From Streptomyces griseoviridis (GTDB lineage Bacteria; Actinomycetota; Actinomycetes; Streptomycetales; Streptomycetaceae): a stretch of DNA of 64,000 bases. Positions within the stretch are counted from its first letter, which is position 1; every line of letters starts with the position of its first letter. Of the stretch, positions 50,600 to 59,825 are shown piece by piece. The notes under the pieces are model-generated. The model searched no databases and had not been told where the DNA came from. It was given only the letters and a program-made list of their open reading frames with translations. The translations under genes were made by a program, and so were the position numbers. The stretch is from contig BMSM01000030.1 of the NCBI GenBank assembly GCA_014649155.1, forward strand, positions 1-64,000. The letters are read 5' to 3'.

Positions 50600-51979
50600 A
50601 TGGAGGACGACGACAGCAGGTACGAGGCGGTGCGCAGCCGGGACGGACGGTTCGACGGCGCGTTCTTCTTCGGCGTGACGACGACCGGCGTGTACTGCCG
50701 GCCCAGCTGCCCCGCCCGTACGCCGCTCCGCCGCAACGTGCGGTTCTTCCCGACGGCCGCCGCCGCGCAGGGCTCCGGGTTCCGGGCCTGCCGGCGGTGC
50801 CGTCCGGACGCCGTGCCCGGCTCGGCCCAGTGGGACGTGCGCGCCGACGTCGTCGGCCGGGCCGTACGGCTGATCGGCGACGGCGTCGTCGACCGCGAGG
50901 GTGTCACCGGGCTCGCCGCCCGCCTCGGCTACAGCGCCCGGCAGGTGCAGCGGCAGCTCACCGCCGAGCTGGGCGCAGGACCGGTCGCCCTGGCCCGCGC
51001 CCAGCGCGCGCACACCGCGCGCGTCCTGCTCCAGACCACCGGGATGCCGGTCACCGAGGTGGCCTTCGCGGCCGGCTTCGCCAGCGTCCGCCAGTTCAAC
51101 GACACCGTCCGCGCGGTCTACGCCGACACCCCGAGCGCGCTGCGCGCCGCCGCCCCCGCCCGGGACCGGGCGGCCGCCGCCGCGGCCGGCGCGATACCGC
51201 TGCGGCTCGCCCACCGGGGCCCCTACCGGGCCGGCCCCGTCTTCGACCTGCTCGCGCGGGAGGCCGTCGCCGGCGTGGAGGAGGTGAGCGGTCCTCCCGG
51301 CCGCCGCGTCTACCGGCGCACCCTCCGGCTGCCCTACGGCACCGGTGTCGCCGCCGTCGACGAGCGGACCGGCGCGCCGCGCTCCGGCAGCGGCGGCTGG
51401 CTCGACGCGCGGCTGCGCCTCACCGACCCGCGCGACCTGACCACCGCCGTCCGCCGGCTGCGGCGCCTGTTCGACCTCGACGCCGACCCGTACGCCGTCG
51501 ACGAACGGCTCGGTGCCGACCCCCGCCTCGCCCCGCTGGTCGCCGCCCGCCCCGGGCTGCGCTCCCCGGGCGCCGCCGACCCCGAGGAACTGGCGGTCCG
51601 GGCGGTGACCGGCCGCCGCGAGGCGGAACGGCTGGTCCGGGCGTACGGCAAGCGGCTCGACGCGCCCTGCGGCGGGCTCACCCACCTGTTCCCCGAACCG
51701 GCCGCGCTCGCCGGGGCCGAACCGGACGGCCCCGCCGGGCCGCTCGCCGCCGCCCTCGCCGACGGCGCCGTACGCCTCGACCCCGGCGCCGACCGGGACG
51801 AGGCGTGCCGCGCCCTGCGCGCGCTGCCCGGCCTGGACCCTGCCGTCATCGCCACCGTCCGCACCCGTGCCCTGGGCGACCCGGACGTCGCCCCGCCCGG
51901 CCTCGACACACCCGGCACCTGGCGCCCCTGGCGCTCGTACGCCCTGAACCACCTGCGCGCAGCAGGGGAGTCGGAGTAG
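50600..51979 (+). CDS. Ada-type regulator fused to an AlkA-like domain
   Basis: A 459-residue protein. The N-terminal Ada zinc domain has FFGVTTTGVYCRPSCPARTP and CRRC, which repair methyl phosphotriesters by Cys transfer. An AraC helix-turn-helix (GLAARLGYSARQVQRQL, TEVAFAAGFASVRQFND) follows. The C-terminal half resembles AlkA N-terminal and HhH domains but ends with RALPGLDPAVIATVRTRALG then DPDVAPPGL and TWRPWRSYALNHLRA. The segment that normally holds the catalytic Asp and following helix appears to be missing. It probably acts as an alkylation-response regulator coupled to ogt, which starts three bases after its stop. Confidence 0.9.
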   Translation: MEDDDSRYEAVRSRDGRFDGAFFFGVTTTGVYCRPSCPARTPLRRNVRFFPTAAAAQGSGFRACRRCRPDAVPGSAQWDVRADVVGRAVRLIGDGVVDREGVTGLAARLGYSARQVQRQLTAELGAGPVALARAQRAHTARVLLQTTGMPVTEVAFAAGFASVRQFNDTVRAVYADTPSALRAAAPARDRAAAAAAGAIPLRLAHRGPYRAGPVFDLLAREAVAGVEEVSGPPGRRVYRRTLRLPYGTGVAAVDERTGAPRSGSGGWLDARLRLTDPRDLTTAVRRLRRLFDLDADPYAVDERLGADPRLAPLVAARPGLRSPGAADPEELAVRAVTGRREAERLVRAYGKRLDAPCGGLTHLFPEPAALAGAEPDGPAGPLAAALADGAVRLDPGADRDEACRALRALPGLDPAVIATVRTRALGDPDVAPPGLDTPGTWRPWRSYALNHLRAAGESE

Positions 51980-51982
51980 CTC

Positions 51983-52618
51983 ATGGACACCCTCACGTAC
52001 TGGACCGAGATCGGCAGCCCGCTCGGGCCGCTGCTGCTCACCGCCGCCACCGACGGGGCGCTGACCTCGCTGTCCGTGCCCGGCCAGAAGGGCGGGCGGA
52101 CCGTCCAGGACGGCGTGGGCCGGTCCGATCCCGGTCCCTTCCGGGAGGCCGCCGAGCAGCTCGCCGCGTACTTCGCCGGGGAACTGACCGAGTTCCGGCT
52201 GCCGCTGCGCGCCGAGGGCACCGCCTTCCGGACGGCGGTCTGGGAGGCCCTGGACGCGGTCCCCTACGGGACGACCACCACCTACGGGGCGATCGCGGCC
52301 CGCGTCGGCGCCTCCCGGGCCGCCGTACGGGCCGTCGGGGGCGCGATCGGCGCCAACCCGCTGCTGATCCTGCGCCCCTGCCACCGGGTGATCGGCGCCG
52401 ACGGCTCGCTGACCGGGTACGCGGGCGGACTGGAGCGCAAGACGCGGCTGCTGACCCTGGAGGGGGTGCTCGCAGGGGCCGGACCGCTGGGGGATCAGCC
52501 CGCGACCACCGCGCCCAGCCAGGCCCCGGTGATCAGCAGGCAGGCGAACAGCTCGGTCAGCACGCTCCAGCCGCCCGAGCGCATCGCCGACCGCAGCGCC
52601 GCGACCGCGTCGCCGTGA
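51983..52618 (+). CDS. ogt: Methylated-DNA--protein-cysteine methyltransferase
   Basis: A 211-residue O6-alkylguanine repair protein. The active-site Cys lies in ILRPCHRVIGADGSLTGYAG, preceded by the helix-turn-helix VPYGTTTTYGAIAARVG and the Arg finger ASRAAVRAVG. The enzyme normally ends shortly after LERKTRLLTLEG, but here the frame runs about 45 residues further, antisense over the 3' end of the convergent DUF456 gene. It is directly downstream of the Ada-type regulator and is probably co-transcribed. Confidence 0.94.
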   Translation: MDTLTYWTEIGSPLGPLLLTAATDGALTSLSVPGQKGGRTVQDGVGRSDPGPFREAAEQLAAYFAGELTEFRLPLRAEGTAFRTAVWEALDAVPYGTTTTYGAIAARVGASRAAVRAVGGAIGANPLLILRPCHRVIGADGSLTGYAGGLERKTRLLTLEGVLAGAGPLGDQPATTAPSQAPVISRQANSSVSTLQPPERIADRSAATASP

Positions 52619-52977
52619 CGGCCCAGGCGGTGCCGTTCGGCCAGGTAGACGCCGGCGAGGAAGCCGGGGACGGCGCCCACCACGGGAAGCAGCACGAAAC
52701 CGAGGAGGGCGCCGCAGCCGCCGTACACCGTCAGCCGGCCCTCGGAGTCCGTGGCCCGCAGCCGGTGGGACGGCAGGGCCCAGCGCACCGCCAGGGACAG
52801 CAGCAGCACGGCCGTCGCGCCCACCAGCACCGCCCAGGCCAGCGGCCGGGGGTCCTTCAGCGCCCACCACAGCACCGCCGCCCACACCAGCCAGGACCCC
52901 GGCATCCCGGGCAGCAGGACACCGCACAGTCCCAGCAGGACGACCAGTCCCACCAGCAGGAGGTCCACCGCTCCCAT
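52495..52977 (-). CDS. DUF456 family membrane protein
   Basis: A 160-residue integral membrane protein with four or five hydrophobic helices (DLLLVGLVVLLGLCGVLLPG, LAWAVLVGATAVLLLSLAV, GALLGFVLLPVVGAVPGFLA, and a last one at the C-terminus). The LPGMPGSWLVWAAVL motif is typical of DUF456. The function is unknown. Its coding region overlaps the ogt frame by 124 bases tail-to-tail, which is unusual but both frames look real up to their conserved parts. ATG at 52977. Confidence 0.88.
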   Translation of the reverse strand: MGAVDLLLVGLVVLLGLCGVLLPGMPGSWLVWAAVLWWALKDPRPLAWAVLVGATAVLLLSLAVRWALPSHRLRATDSEGRLTVYGGCGALLGFVLLPVVGAVPGFLAGVYLAERHRLGRHGDAVAALRSAMRSGGWSVLTELFACLLITGAWLGAVVAG

Positions 52978-53030
52978 CCGACCAGGGTGCCCCGGGCGGC
53001 GGGCCGCCGCCTCCGCAGACCGCGCCCGGC

Positions 53031-54014
53031 TCACCGGTCCCGTGCGACCCAGCCCCGCTCGTAGGCGTGCCAGCCCAGTTGCAGCCGCGTGGTCACCCCG
53101 GTCAGCTCCATCAGCCGCTTCACCCGGCGCTGCACGGTACGCAGCCCCAGGTCGAGCTGTTTGGCGACGCTCGCGTCGGTCAGCCCGGCCAGCAGCAGGG
53201 AGAGGATCTCCAGGTCGGTGGCGTCGGGGCCGTCCGGGGCGTTCTCGCTCACCCCGCGGCTGCCGAGCCGCAGCGGCAGGGCCTCCCGCCACACCGTCTC
53301 GAACAGGCCGGTGAGCAGTTCCAGCAGACCGCTGGCGTGCACCACCAGCGCGGCCGGTTCGGCGGAGCGGGCGGTGAGCGGTACGAGGGCGAGGGTGCCG
53401 TCGGCGACCACCAGTTTGGTCGGCACCCGGTCCACCACGCGTACCTGCTCGCCGCGGTCGAGCGCCGCCGTCAGCTCCGTGATGCCGTCCGGCCGGTCCA
53501 GTACCGCCCGCTCCACCACCGCCCGGTAGCGGACGCCGCGCGCGGTCGCCTCCTCCTCCGCGTGGTTCTCCATGCCGGTGACCGCCACCGGGGAGCCCGT
53601 GACCAGCGCGCACACCTCCTCGGCCGCGCCGAGCTGGAGCTGGAGGAAGCGCCGGGTGACCGCCGCCGCGCCGGTCACCACCTCCACCAGGTCGTGCACC
53701 GCGGGCTCGCCCGCCGCCGCCCGGTACTCCTCCGCCAGCAGCGCGGCGGCCAGCTCCGCCCGTTCCAGTTCGTGCCGGTGCTGGGTGAGCAGCGCGCCCA
53801 GCGCCACGCCGGGCGGCGCCGCGACCCAGCGGCCCGGCCGGCCGGGCGACTGGGCCGCCAGACCGTTCTGCTCCAGCCGCCGCAGCGCCCGCTCGGTGTC
53901 CTGCTCGCCGAGCGCCAGCCGCCGGGCCAGCTCGGGCACGTCGGCGGCGCCCACGGACACCAGGACGCGGTACGCCGACTCCTGAGCCTCCTCCAGCCCC
54001 AGCACTCCCAGCAT
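53031..54014 (-). CDS. LuxR-type helix-turn-helix regulator with TrmB-like N-terminus
   Basis: A 327-residue regulator. The N-terminal part (GLEEAQESAYRVLVSVGAAD then VPELARRLALGEQDTERALR) is TrmB-like winged helix. A middle region follows, and the C-terminus holds a LuxR-type helix-turn-helix (DATDLEILSLLLAGLTDASV, AKQLDLGLRTVQRRVKRLM). ATG at 54014 chosen over an upstream Arg-rich extension. Such regulators are common in Streptomyces; targets are unknown. It is divergent from the PP2C-like gene. Confidence 0.9.
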   Translation of the reverse strand: MLGVLGLEEAQESAYRVLVSVGAADVPELARRLALGEQDTERALRRLEQNGLAAQSPGRPGRWVAAPPGVALGALLTQHRHELERAELAAALLAEEYRAAAGEPAVHDLVEVVTGAAAVTRRFLQLQLGAAEEVCALVTGSPVAVTGMENHAEEEATARGVRYRAVVERAVLDRPDGITELTAALDRGEQVRVVDRVPTKLVVADGTLALVPLTARSAEPAALVVHASGLLELLTGLFETVWREALPLRLGSRGVSENAPDGPDATDLEILSLLLAGLTDASVAKQLDLGLRTVQRRVKRLMELTGVTTRLQLGWHAYERGWVARDR

Positions 54015-54272
54015 CAGACGCCGTCCCTCCCCTGGACCCAGCCTCCGGGCCGCCCGCCGTGGCGGAAAACGGCCACGGCGCAAACCCGCCTGCGCACATC
54101 ATCGCCGTACCGCCCGGCACTCTGCCAAGGTGACCTGCGGCGACGCGTTCGCCGCCCGTGCCGTCGCCGGGCGGTTCTCCCGTGGGGGGTGGGACCGCCC
54201 GGCGGCTTCCAGGGCGCCGGATTTCGCGGACGCGCCGTTTCCAACCGGCCCGCGCGGTGGACAATCGGAGGC

Positions 54273-55943
54273 ATGAGTCAGCAGGGGGCACGTCCCAACG
54301 GCCGGGAGGACGACTGGTGGCGGGAACTCTACGACGACGCCCGCGACGACACGGGGGGCACGGCGGCGGCCGACTCCCTGGACGACCGGTTCGCTTCGGC
54401 GACGGGGGCGCTGGACGGGGACCCGTTCGCCTCGGAGACGGAGACGGAGACGGAGACGGGGACGGGGACGGCGGACGCCGGCCGGCCCGGTCCCGGGGCG
54501 CCGGAAGCGGACCGGTACGCCCCGGGGGCCGGGGCACCGGACGCCCGACCCGACCGCCGCGATACCCCCGACCGGCCTCCCCGACCCGACCGGCGCGCCC
54601 CCGGCGGCCCGGTGTCCGTGCCCCCGCCCCTCGATCCGCCCCGCACACCCCCTGATCCGACCGGCCGGGAGAGCGCCGGCCCACGGCCTCCCGCCCCGCC
54701 GAGCCCCGTTCCGCGGAATCCCGCCCCGCGCACCGGCTCACCGGAATCCGCCGCCCCGCCCCGCCCCGTCCCACCGCCGAGCCCGGTCACTCCTCCACCG
54801 CCCGCCCCTCCCGCACCACCGCCCCCCGCCCCGCGCCCGCCCCCCGCCTCGCCCCCGCCTCCGCCCCCCGCCTCGCCCCCGCCTCCGCTCCCCGCCGACT
54901 GGCCCCCGGCCGACCCCGGCGCCGTGAGCCCCGCCCCGCTCCATCGCCCCGCCCCCGCGGATCACGCCGGCTCCGGGCCTCCCGCCTACGACGCCGAGCC
55001 CGTCGCCCTGCCGGCCGCCGATCCCGACGCCCTGGACGACCTGGTGCCGGACACGGTGCTGGACGGCGCCCGGTACGGGTCCTGCACCCTGCGCGCCCTC
55101 TCCGCGCGCGGCGACTCCGCCCGCTTCCGCGGCGAACCGCGGCGTGACGCGCTGCTCACCGCCCGGTTCGGCACGGGCGACGACGCCCTGGTCCTGGTCG
55201 CGATGGCCACCGGCGCCCGCGCCGCCGCCGGTGCGCACCGCGCCGCCGCCGAGGTCTGCCGCTGGATCGGCCGGGCCGTGGGCCGCGACCACCTCCGGCT
55301 CGTCGAGGACCTGCGCGCCGCCCGCCGCGGCGACCTCAAGTCCGGCCTGCACCGCCTCACCGACCGCAGCCTCGGCCGGCTCCGCGCCAGCGCCGCCGAA
55401 CAGGGCCTGGCGCCCGAGGAGTACACGGCCGGACTGCGCTGCCTGCTGCTCCCCGCCGACCCCCGCTGCCGTACCCGGGTGTTCTTCGGGGTCGGCGCGG
55501 GCGGCCTGTTCCGGCTGCGGGACGGCGCCTGGCAGGACCTGGAGCCCCGGCCCGCCGGCGTCACCGGCGCCCCCGTGGCCGGCTTCGGCCCGCCGCCGGC
55601 CGGGACACCGGACGGCGACCGGCTCACCCTGGACCTCGGCGTCACCGCGCCGGCGAACCCGCACCCGCACCCGCACCCGGGCCCGGACCCGCGCCCTTCC
55701 GCCGGGCCGCCCCGCGAACCCTTCCGGTTCCGTGCCTCCCTCGCCCGCCCGGGTGATGTCCTGCTGCTGTGCACCGCCGGACTCGCGGACCCCCTGCGGG
55801 ACGAGCCCGGACTGCGCGGGCTGCTCGCCGGGCGCTGGGCCGGCCGTACCCCGCCCGGTCTCACCGCCTTCCTCGGCGACACCCGGACCCGGGCCGAGGG
55901 GCACGCCGACGACCGCACGGCCGCCGCAGTATGGGAGGCATGA
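54273..55943 (+). CDS. Pro-rich protein with PP2C-like domain
   Basis: A 556-residue protein. The first 60 residues are acidic with a TETETETGTGT-like repeat. Residues about 60-245 are a Pro-rich disordered region. The last 300 residues resemble a PP2C/SpoIIE-type phosphatase fold (LRALSARGDSARFRGEPRRD, ALLTARFGTGDDALVLVAMA, DLKSGLHRLTDRSLGRLRA, DDRTAAAVWEA). The metal-binding DG motif that usually follows the first strand is not seen; VAMATGARAA stands in its place, so catalytic activity is doubtful. It lies 19 bases before the poxB-like gene. Confidence 0.82.
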   Translation: MSQQGARPNGREDDWWRELYDDARDDTGGTAAADSLDDRFASATGALDGDPFASETETETETGTGTADAGRPGPGAPEADRYAPGAGAPDARPDRRDTPDRPPRPDRRAPGGPVSVPPPLDPPRTPPDPTGRESAGPRPPAPPSPVPRNPAPRTGSPESAAPPRPVPPPSPVTPPPPAPPAPPPPAPRPPPASPPPPPPASPPPPLPADWPPADPGAVSPAPLHRPAPADHAGSGPPAYDAEPVALPAADPDALDDLVPDTVLDGARYGSCTLRALSARGDSARFRGEPRRDALLTARFGTGDDALVLVAMATGARAAAGAHRAAAEVCRWIGRAVGRDHLRLVEDLRAARRGDLKSGLHRLTDRSLGRLRASAAEQGLAPEEYTAGLRCLLLPADPRCRTRVFFGVGAGGLFRLRDGAWQDLEPRPAGVTGAPVAGFGPPPAGTPDGDRLTLDLGVTAPANPHPHPHPGPDPRPSAGPPREPFRFRASLARPGDVLLLCTAGLADPLRDEPGLRGLLAGRWAGRTPPGLTAFLGDTRTRAEGHADDRTAAAVWEA

Positions 55944-55962
55944 GCCGGGCGTTCGTGCGTAC

Positions 55963-57714
55963 ATGGACAGCATGGCCAAACAGAACGTCGCAGAGCTGTT
56001 CGTCGACACCCTCGTCCGCGCCGGAGTGGAGCGCCTCTACGGCGTCGTCGGCGACAGTCTCAACCCGGTCGTGGACGCCGTGCGCCGCCATTCCGGCATC
56101 GACTGGGTGCATGTGCGGCACGAGGAGACCGCCGCCTTCGCGGCCGGCGCCGAGGCGCAGATCACCGGCAGGCTGACGGCCTGCGCCGGCTCCTGCGGCC
56201 CCGGCAACCTGCACCTGATCAACGGCCTGTACGACGCCCACCGCTCCATGGCCCCCGTCCTCGCCCTGGCCTCGCACATCCCCTCCAGCGAGATCGGCCT
56301 CGGCTACTTCCAGGAGACCCACCCCGACCACCTCTTCCGCGAGTGCAGCCACTACTGCGAGATGGTCTCCAGCCCGCAGCAGATGCCCCGCCTGCTGGAC
56401 ACCGCCATCCAGAACGCCGTCGGCCGCTCCGGCGTCAGCGTCGTCACCCTGCCCGGCGACATCGCCGGCGCGCCCGCGCCGGAGGGCGCCACCGAGACCG
56501 CGCTGGTCACCGCCCGGCCGTCGGTCCGTCCCGGCGACGAGGTCATCGACCGCCTGGTGAAGCTGATCGACGACGCCGACAAGGTCACCCTCTTCTGCGG
56601 CAGCGGCACGGCGGGCGCGCACGCCGAGGTGATGGAGTTCGCCGGCAAGATCAAGAGCCCGGTCGGCCACGCCCTGCGCGGCAAGGAGTGGATCCAGTAC
56701 GACAACCCGTACGACGTCGGCATGAGCGGTCTGCTCGGGTACGGCGCCGCCTACGAGGCCACCCACGAGTGCGACCTGCTGATCCTGCTCGGCACGGACT
56801 TCCCGTACAACGCCTTCCTGCCCGACGACGTGAAGATCGCCCAGATCGACGTCCGTCCGGAGCACCTGGGCCGCCGCTCCAAGCTCGACCTCGCGGTGTG
56901 GGGCGACGCCAAGGAGACGCTGCGCTGTCTGATCCCGCGGGTGAAGGAGAAGAAGAACCGCAAGTTCCTCGACCGCATGCTGAAGAAGCACGCGGACGCC
57001 CTGGAGGGCGTGGTCAAGGCGTACACCCGCAAGGTCGAGAAGCACACGCCGATCCACCCGGAGTACGTCGCCTCGGTGCTGGACGAGATCGCCGCCGACG
57101 ACGCCGTCTTCACCGTCGACACCGGCATGTGCAACGTCTGGGCGGCCCGGTACATCTCGCCCAACGGACGGCGGCGGATCATCGGCTCGTTCTCGCACGG
57201 GTCGATGGCCAACGCGCTGCCGATGGCCATCGGCGCCCAGTTCACCGACCGGAAGCGGCAGGTCGTCGCCATGTCGGGGGACGGCGGCTTCTCCATGCTG
57301 ATGGGCGACTTCCTCACCCTCGTCCAGTACGACCTGCCGGTGAAGGTCGTGCTGTTCGACAACTCCTCGCTCGGCATGGTCGAGTTGGAGATGCTGGTCG
57401 CCGGGCTCCCCTCGCACGGCACCGCCAACACCAACCCCGACTTCGCCGCCGTCGCCGAGGCGTGCGGCGCCTACGGGGTGCGGGTGGAGAAGCCCAAGGA
57501 CCTCGCGGGCGCCCTGAAGGCGGCGTTCAGGCACAAGGGCCCGGCCCTCGTCGACGTCGTCACCGACCCCAACGCCCTGTCGATCCCGCCGAAGATCAGC
57601 GCCGACATGGTGACCGGATTCGCCCTCTCCGCCTCCAAGATCGTGCTGGACGGCGGGGTCGGCCGCATGCTCCAGATGGCCCGCTCCAACCTGCGCAACA
57701 TGCCCCGCCCGTAA
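55963..57714 (+). CDS. Pyruvate dehydrogenase (quinone)/pyruvate oxidase family protein
   Basis: A 583-residue ThDP-dependent enzyme. The N-terminal VGDSLNPVVDAV and HEETAAFAAGAEAQ (catalytic Glu), GPGNLHLINGLYDA, the middle FAD/ADP-like domain and the C-terminal GDGGFSMLMGDFLTL...DNSSLGMV thiamine motif are all seen. It resembles PoxB and would oxidatively decarboxylate pyruvate to acetate, though acetolactate synthase-like relatives exist. MAKQNV at 55972 is a second possible start. A hairpin terminator follows the stop. Confidence 0.92.
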   Translation: MDSMAKQNVAELFVDTLVRAGVERLYGVVGDSLNPVVDAVRRHSGIDWVHVRHEETAAFAAGAEAQITGRLTACAGSCGPGNLHLINGLYDAHRSMAPVLALASHIPSSEIGLGYFQETHPDHLFRECSHYCEMVSSPQQMPRLLDTAIQNAVGRSGVSVVTLPGDIAGAPAPEGATETALVTARPSVRPGDEVIDRLVKLIDDADKVTLFCGSGTAGAHAEVMEFAGKIKSPVGHALRGKEWIQYDNPYDVGMSGLLGYGAAYEATHECDLLILLGTDFPYNAFLPDDVKIAQIDVRPEHLGRRSKLDLAVWGDAKETLRCLIPRVKEKKNRKFLDRMLKKHADALEGVVKAYTRKVEKHTPIHPEYVASVLDEIAADDAVFTVDTGMCNVWAARYISPNGRRRIIGSFSHGSMANALPMAIGAQFTDRKRQVVAMSGDGGFSMLMGDFLTLVQYDLPVKVVLFDNSSLGMVELEMLVAGLPSHGTANTNPDFAAVAEACGAYGVRVEKPKDLAGALKAAFRHKGPALVDVVTDPNALSIPPKISADMVTGFALSASKIVLDGGVGRMLQMARSNLRNMPRP

Positions 57715-57738
57715 GGCACCCGCGGCCGCCGCGCAAGC

Positions 57739-57774
57739 CCGGGTGTTCGGCCATTTCCGTGGCCGAACACCCGG
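57739..57774 (+). terminator. Stem-loop terminator after the PoxB-like gene
   Basis: A perfect 15-bp stem (57739-57753 with 57760-57774) with a six-base loop tttccg lies 25 bases after the stop codon. No T-run follows. Confidence 0.82.
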
Positions 57775-57886
57775 CCCCCGGGGTATCCGGACGACTGCCC
57801 GGCTCCGGACGGGGCATGGACTCCCGTGAACGTGTTCGAGCGCGAGGACATACGGGGAATCCGGCACCGGCACGCGAGTGGGGGAC

Positions 57887-58366
57887 ATGGCAATGCGGGT
57901 ACACGGGGGAGGCGCCGCCACGGCGGGCGTCCGCCCGGTGGGCGAAGCGGTGGAGGAGAAGGCCGACGACAGCATGGACGCGGCGCCTCAGCTCAGGCGC
58001 AGGCTCCGGCGCTCCGATCTGGGGGCGGTGTCCGAGGCACGCCGGGCGCTGCGTGAACTGCTGCGGCACCGGGAGTGGCCCGGCGGGTCGGAGGTCGCGG
58101 AGCTGCTCGCCAGCGAACTGGTCACCAACGCGCTGGTGCACACCGACCACGACGCGGTCCTGACGGCCGTCGTGGGACCCCGGGCGCTGCGGGTGGAGGT
58201 GCGGGACCTCGTCTCCCTGCGTCCCCGGCCGCGCGCCGTGGACGCCGCCGACAGCACGCACGGCCGGGGCCTGATGCTGGTGCAGTCCCTGGCCGACGCC
58301 TGGGGCGTCCGGGCGCACGCCGTGGGCAAGTCCGTCTGGTTCGAGCTGGAGGCGGACACCGCCTGA
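57887..58366 (+). CDS. ATP-binding protein (anti-sigma factor-like HATPase)
   Basis: A 159-residue GHKL-fold protein of the HATPase_c_2 group. The N box ELLASELVTNALVHT and the G box HGRGLMLVQSLADAWGV are present, with VWFELEADTA at the end. The D-containing middle motif is less clear (VRDLVSLRPRPRAVD), as in many Streptomyces members. ATG at 57887; a GTG at 57878 is an alternative. No sigma factor or anti-anti-sigma gene is adjacent. It converges on DUF2637 across a very strong hairpin. Confidence 0.88.
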   Translation: MAMRVHGGGAATAGVRPVGEAVEEKADDSMDAAPQLRRRLRRSDLGAVSEARRALRELLRHREWPGGSEVAELLASELVTNALVHTDHDAVLTAVVGPRALRVEVRDLVSLRPRPRAVDAADSTHGRGLMLVQSLADAWGVRAHAVGKSVWFELEADTA

Positions 58367-58394
58367 CCGCGCGCCCGCCACGGGAACGGAACGC

Positions 58395-58428
58395 GACAGG
58401 GGCGCGGCCCGCGGGCCGCGCCCCTGTC
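58395..58428. terminator. Bidirectional stem-loop between convergent genes
   Basis: A perfect 34-base palindrome (two 17-base arms, 58395-58411 and 58412-58428) lies between the ATP-binding protein and the DUF2637 gene and can end transcription from both sides. Confidence 0.88.
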
Positions 58429-58448
58429 CACCCGGCTGCCTCCGGCGG

Positions 58449-59498
58449 TCAGCCGAACTGCTGCTCGAGGTCCTTGAGCTTGCGCTCCAGGGAGTCCAGA
58501 CGCGGCAGCGCCTGGGTGTCGTCCTCCGCGGTGAGGTCCACGGTGACCGGGTCACCCGCGCCGCGCGCGGGCTGCAGCGAGGGAAGACGGCGGCGTGCGG
58601 GCAGCGGCTCCGGAGCCCCTATGGCAGGCTCCGCGGCGGTCTGGTCGGAGCCGCGCTCCACGGCCTGCACCTCGACCTCCACCTGGCGTCCCCCACGCCC
58701 CGGGAAGCTGCGGTGACCGCGGCTGATGGCCTTCAACTGCGCCCGCTCCATGCGCTCGTGCTCGCGCCGGCGCTGCTTCGCCTCGTCCTTCTTGCGCTTG
58801 TCGTCGCGCACCTCCTCGACCGCCTCGTCCAGGCTGCGCACGCCCTCCAGGAGCATCAGCGACCAGGCGCGGTACGTCTCCCGGGGAGCGCGCAGCCAGC
58901 GGACGATACGGATCTGCGGCAGCGGACGCGGCACCAGGCCCTGCTCGCGCAGCGCGGCCCGGCGGGTCTGCTTCAGCGCCCGGTCGAACAGCACGGCCGC
59001 CGACAGGGACATGCCCGCGAAGAAGTGCGGGGCGCCCGCGTGGCCGATGCCCCGGGGCGCGTGCACCCAGTTGAACCAGGCCGCGGCGAGGGCGAACGTC
59101 CACACCAGTATGCGGGAGCCGAGCGCCGCGTCACCGTGGCTGGCCTCGCGCACCGCGAGGACGGAGCAGAACATCGCCGCCCCGTCCAGGCCGAACGGCA
59201 CCAGGTACTGCCAGCCGTCCGTCAGGCCGAGGTTCTGCTCGCCGAACCCGACCAGACCGTGGAAGGAGAGGGCCGCGGCGACGGCGGCACAGCAGAAGAG
59301 GAGGATGTAGGAGAACGTTCCGTACAGGGCCTCCTTGCGCCTGCGGCGCTCCTCGGCACGCTCCCACGAGTCGTCCGCGCTCGTGTCCTTCCCCGAGGAG
59401 CGCTTGCCGCGCGCGAGCACCGCCACCGCCGCCAGCACGCCCAGGAGCAGCACGGCGCCCGGAAGCAGCCAGTTCAGCGATATGTCGGTCAGTCTCAT
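58449..59498 (-). CDS. DUF2637 domain-containing membrane protein
   Basis: A 349-residue protein with an N-terminal helix (LLPGAVLLLGVLAAVAVLA), a charged loop, then four hydrophobic helices typical of DUF2637 (ILLFCCAAVAAALSFHGLV, YLVPFGLDGAAMFCSVLA, ILVWTFALAAAWFNWVHA, GMSLSAAVLFDRAL). A long charged cytoplasmic C-terminal tail follows, ending in a predicted coiled coil (LDSLERKLKDLEQQFG). DUF2637 also occurs in actinomycete plasmid spread proteins; here it is chromosomal and its role is unknown. Confidence 0.9.
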   Translation of the reverse strand: MRLTDISLNWLLPGAVLLLGVLAAVAVLARGKRSSGKDTSADDSWERAEERRRRKEALYGTFSYILLFCCAAVAAALSFHGLVGFGEQNLGLTDGWQYLVPFGLDGAAMFCSVLAVREASHGDAALGSRILVWTFALAAAWFNWVHAPRGIGHAGAPHFFAGMSLSAAVLFDRALKQTRRAALREQGLVPRPLPQIRIVRWLRAPRETYRAWSLMLLEGVRSLDEAVEEVRDDKRKKDEAKQRRREHERMERAQLKAISRGHRSFPGRGGRQVEVEVQAVERGSDQTAAEPAIGAPEPLPARRRLPSLQPARGAGDPVTVDLTAEDDTQALPRLDSLERKLKDLEQQFG

Positions 59499-59825
59499 CT
59501 AGGGGTCCCTTGCATTGGGATAGGGCGTAACGCCCGCCATAGTGGCCCAATCCCGCCTGCCCTCAGGGGTTTTCGGGGCAAGAGGCCGCCAAGGGAGTGC
59601 GCGGGGACGGTCCGGGGCGGCGCTCTGCTCGAACTAGCGCTTGGGGCGCGGGATTTGAGTTCGAACAAGGATACCCGTACGGGTGGTTCCGTGGAAACTT
59701 GCGGCGCCCCATGGGGAAGGTGTGAATCGGTGGTGACGGTACGGGGGCCGCCCGCGCGGATGATCTTACGGGGTCCCGCGGGGCGCGGTGGCCCACGGCC
59801 CCGGTCGAACGCCGACCCCGCCGCG
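59499..59825. other. Gene-free stretch upstream of DUF2637
   Basis: I see no gene or RNA here. It includes a 10-base palindrome ccccatgggg near 59708 and an A/T-richer patch around 59655-59695 that could hold the DUF2637 promoter. Nothing else stands out. Confidence 0.6.
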
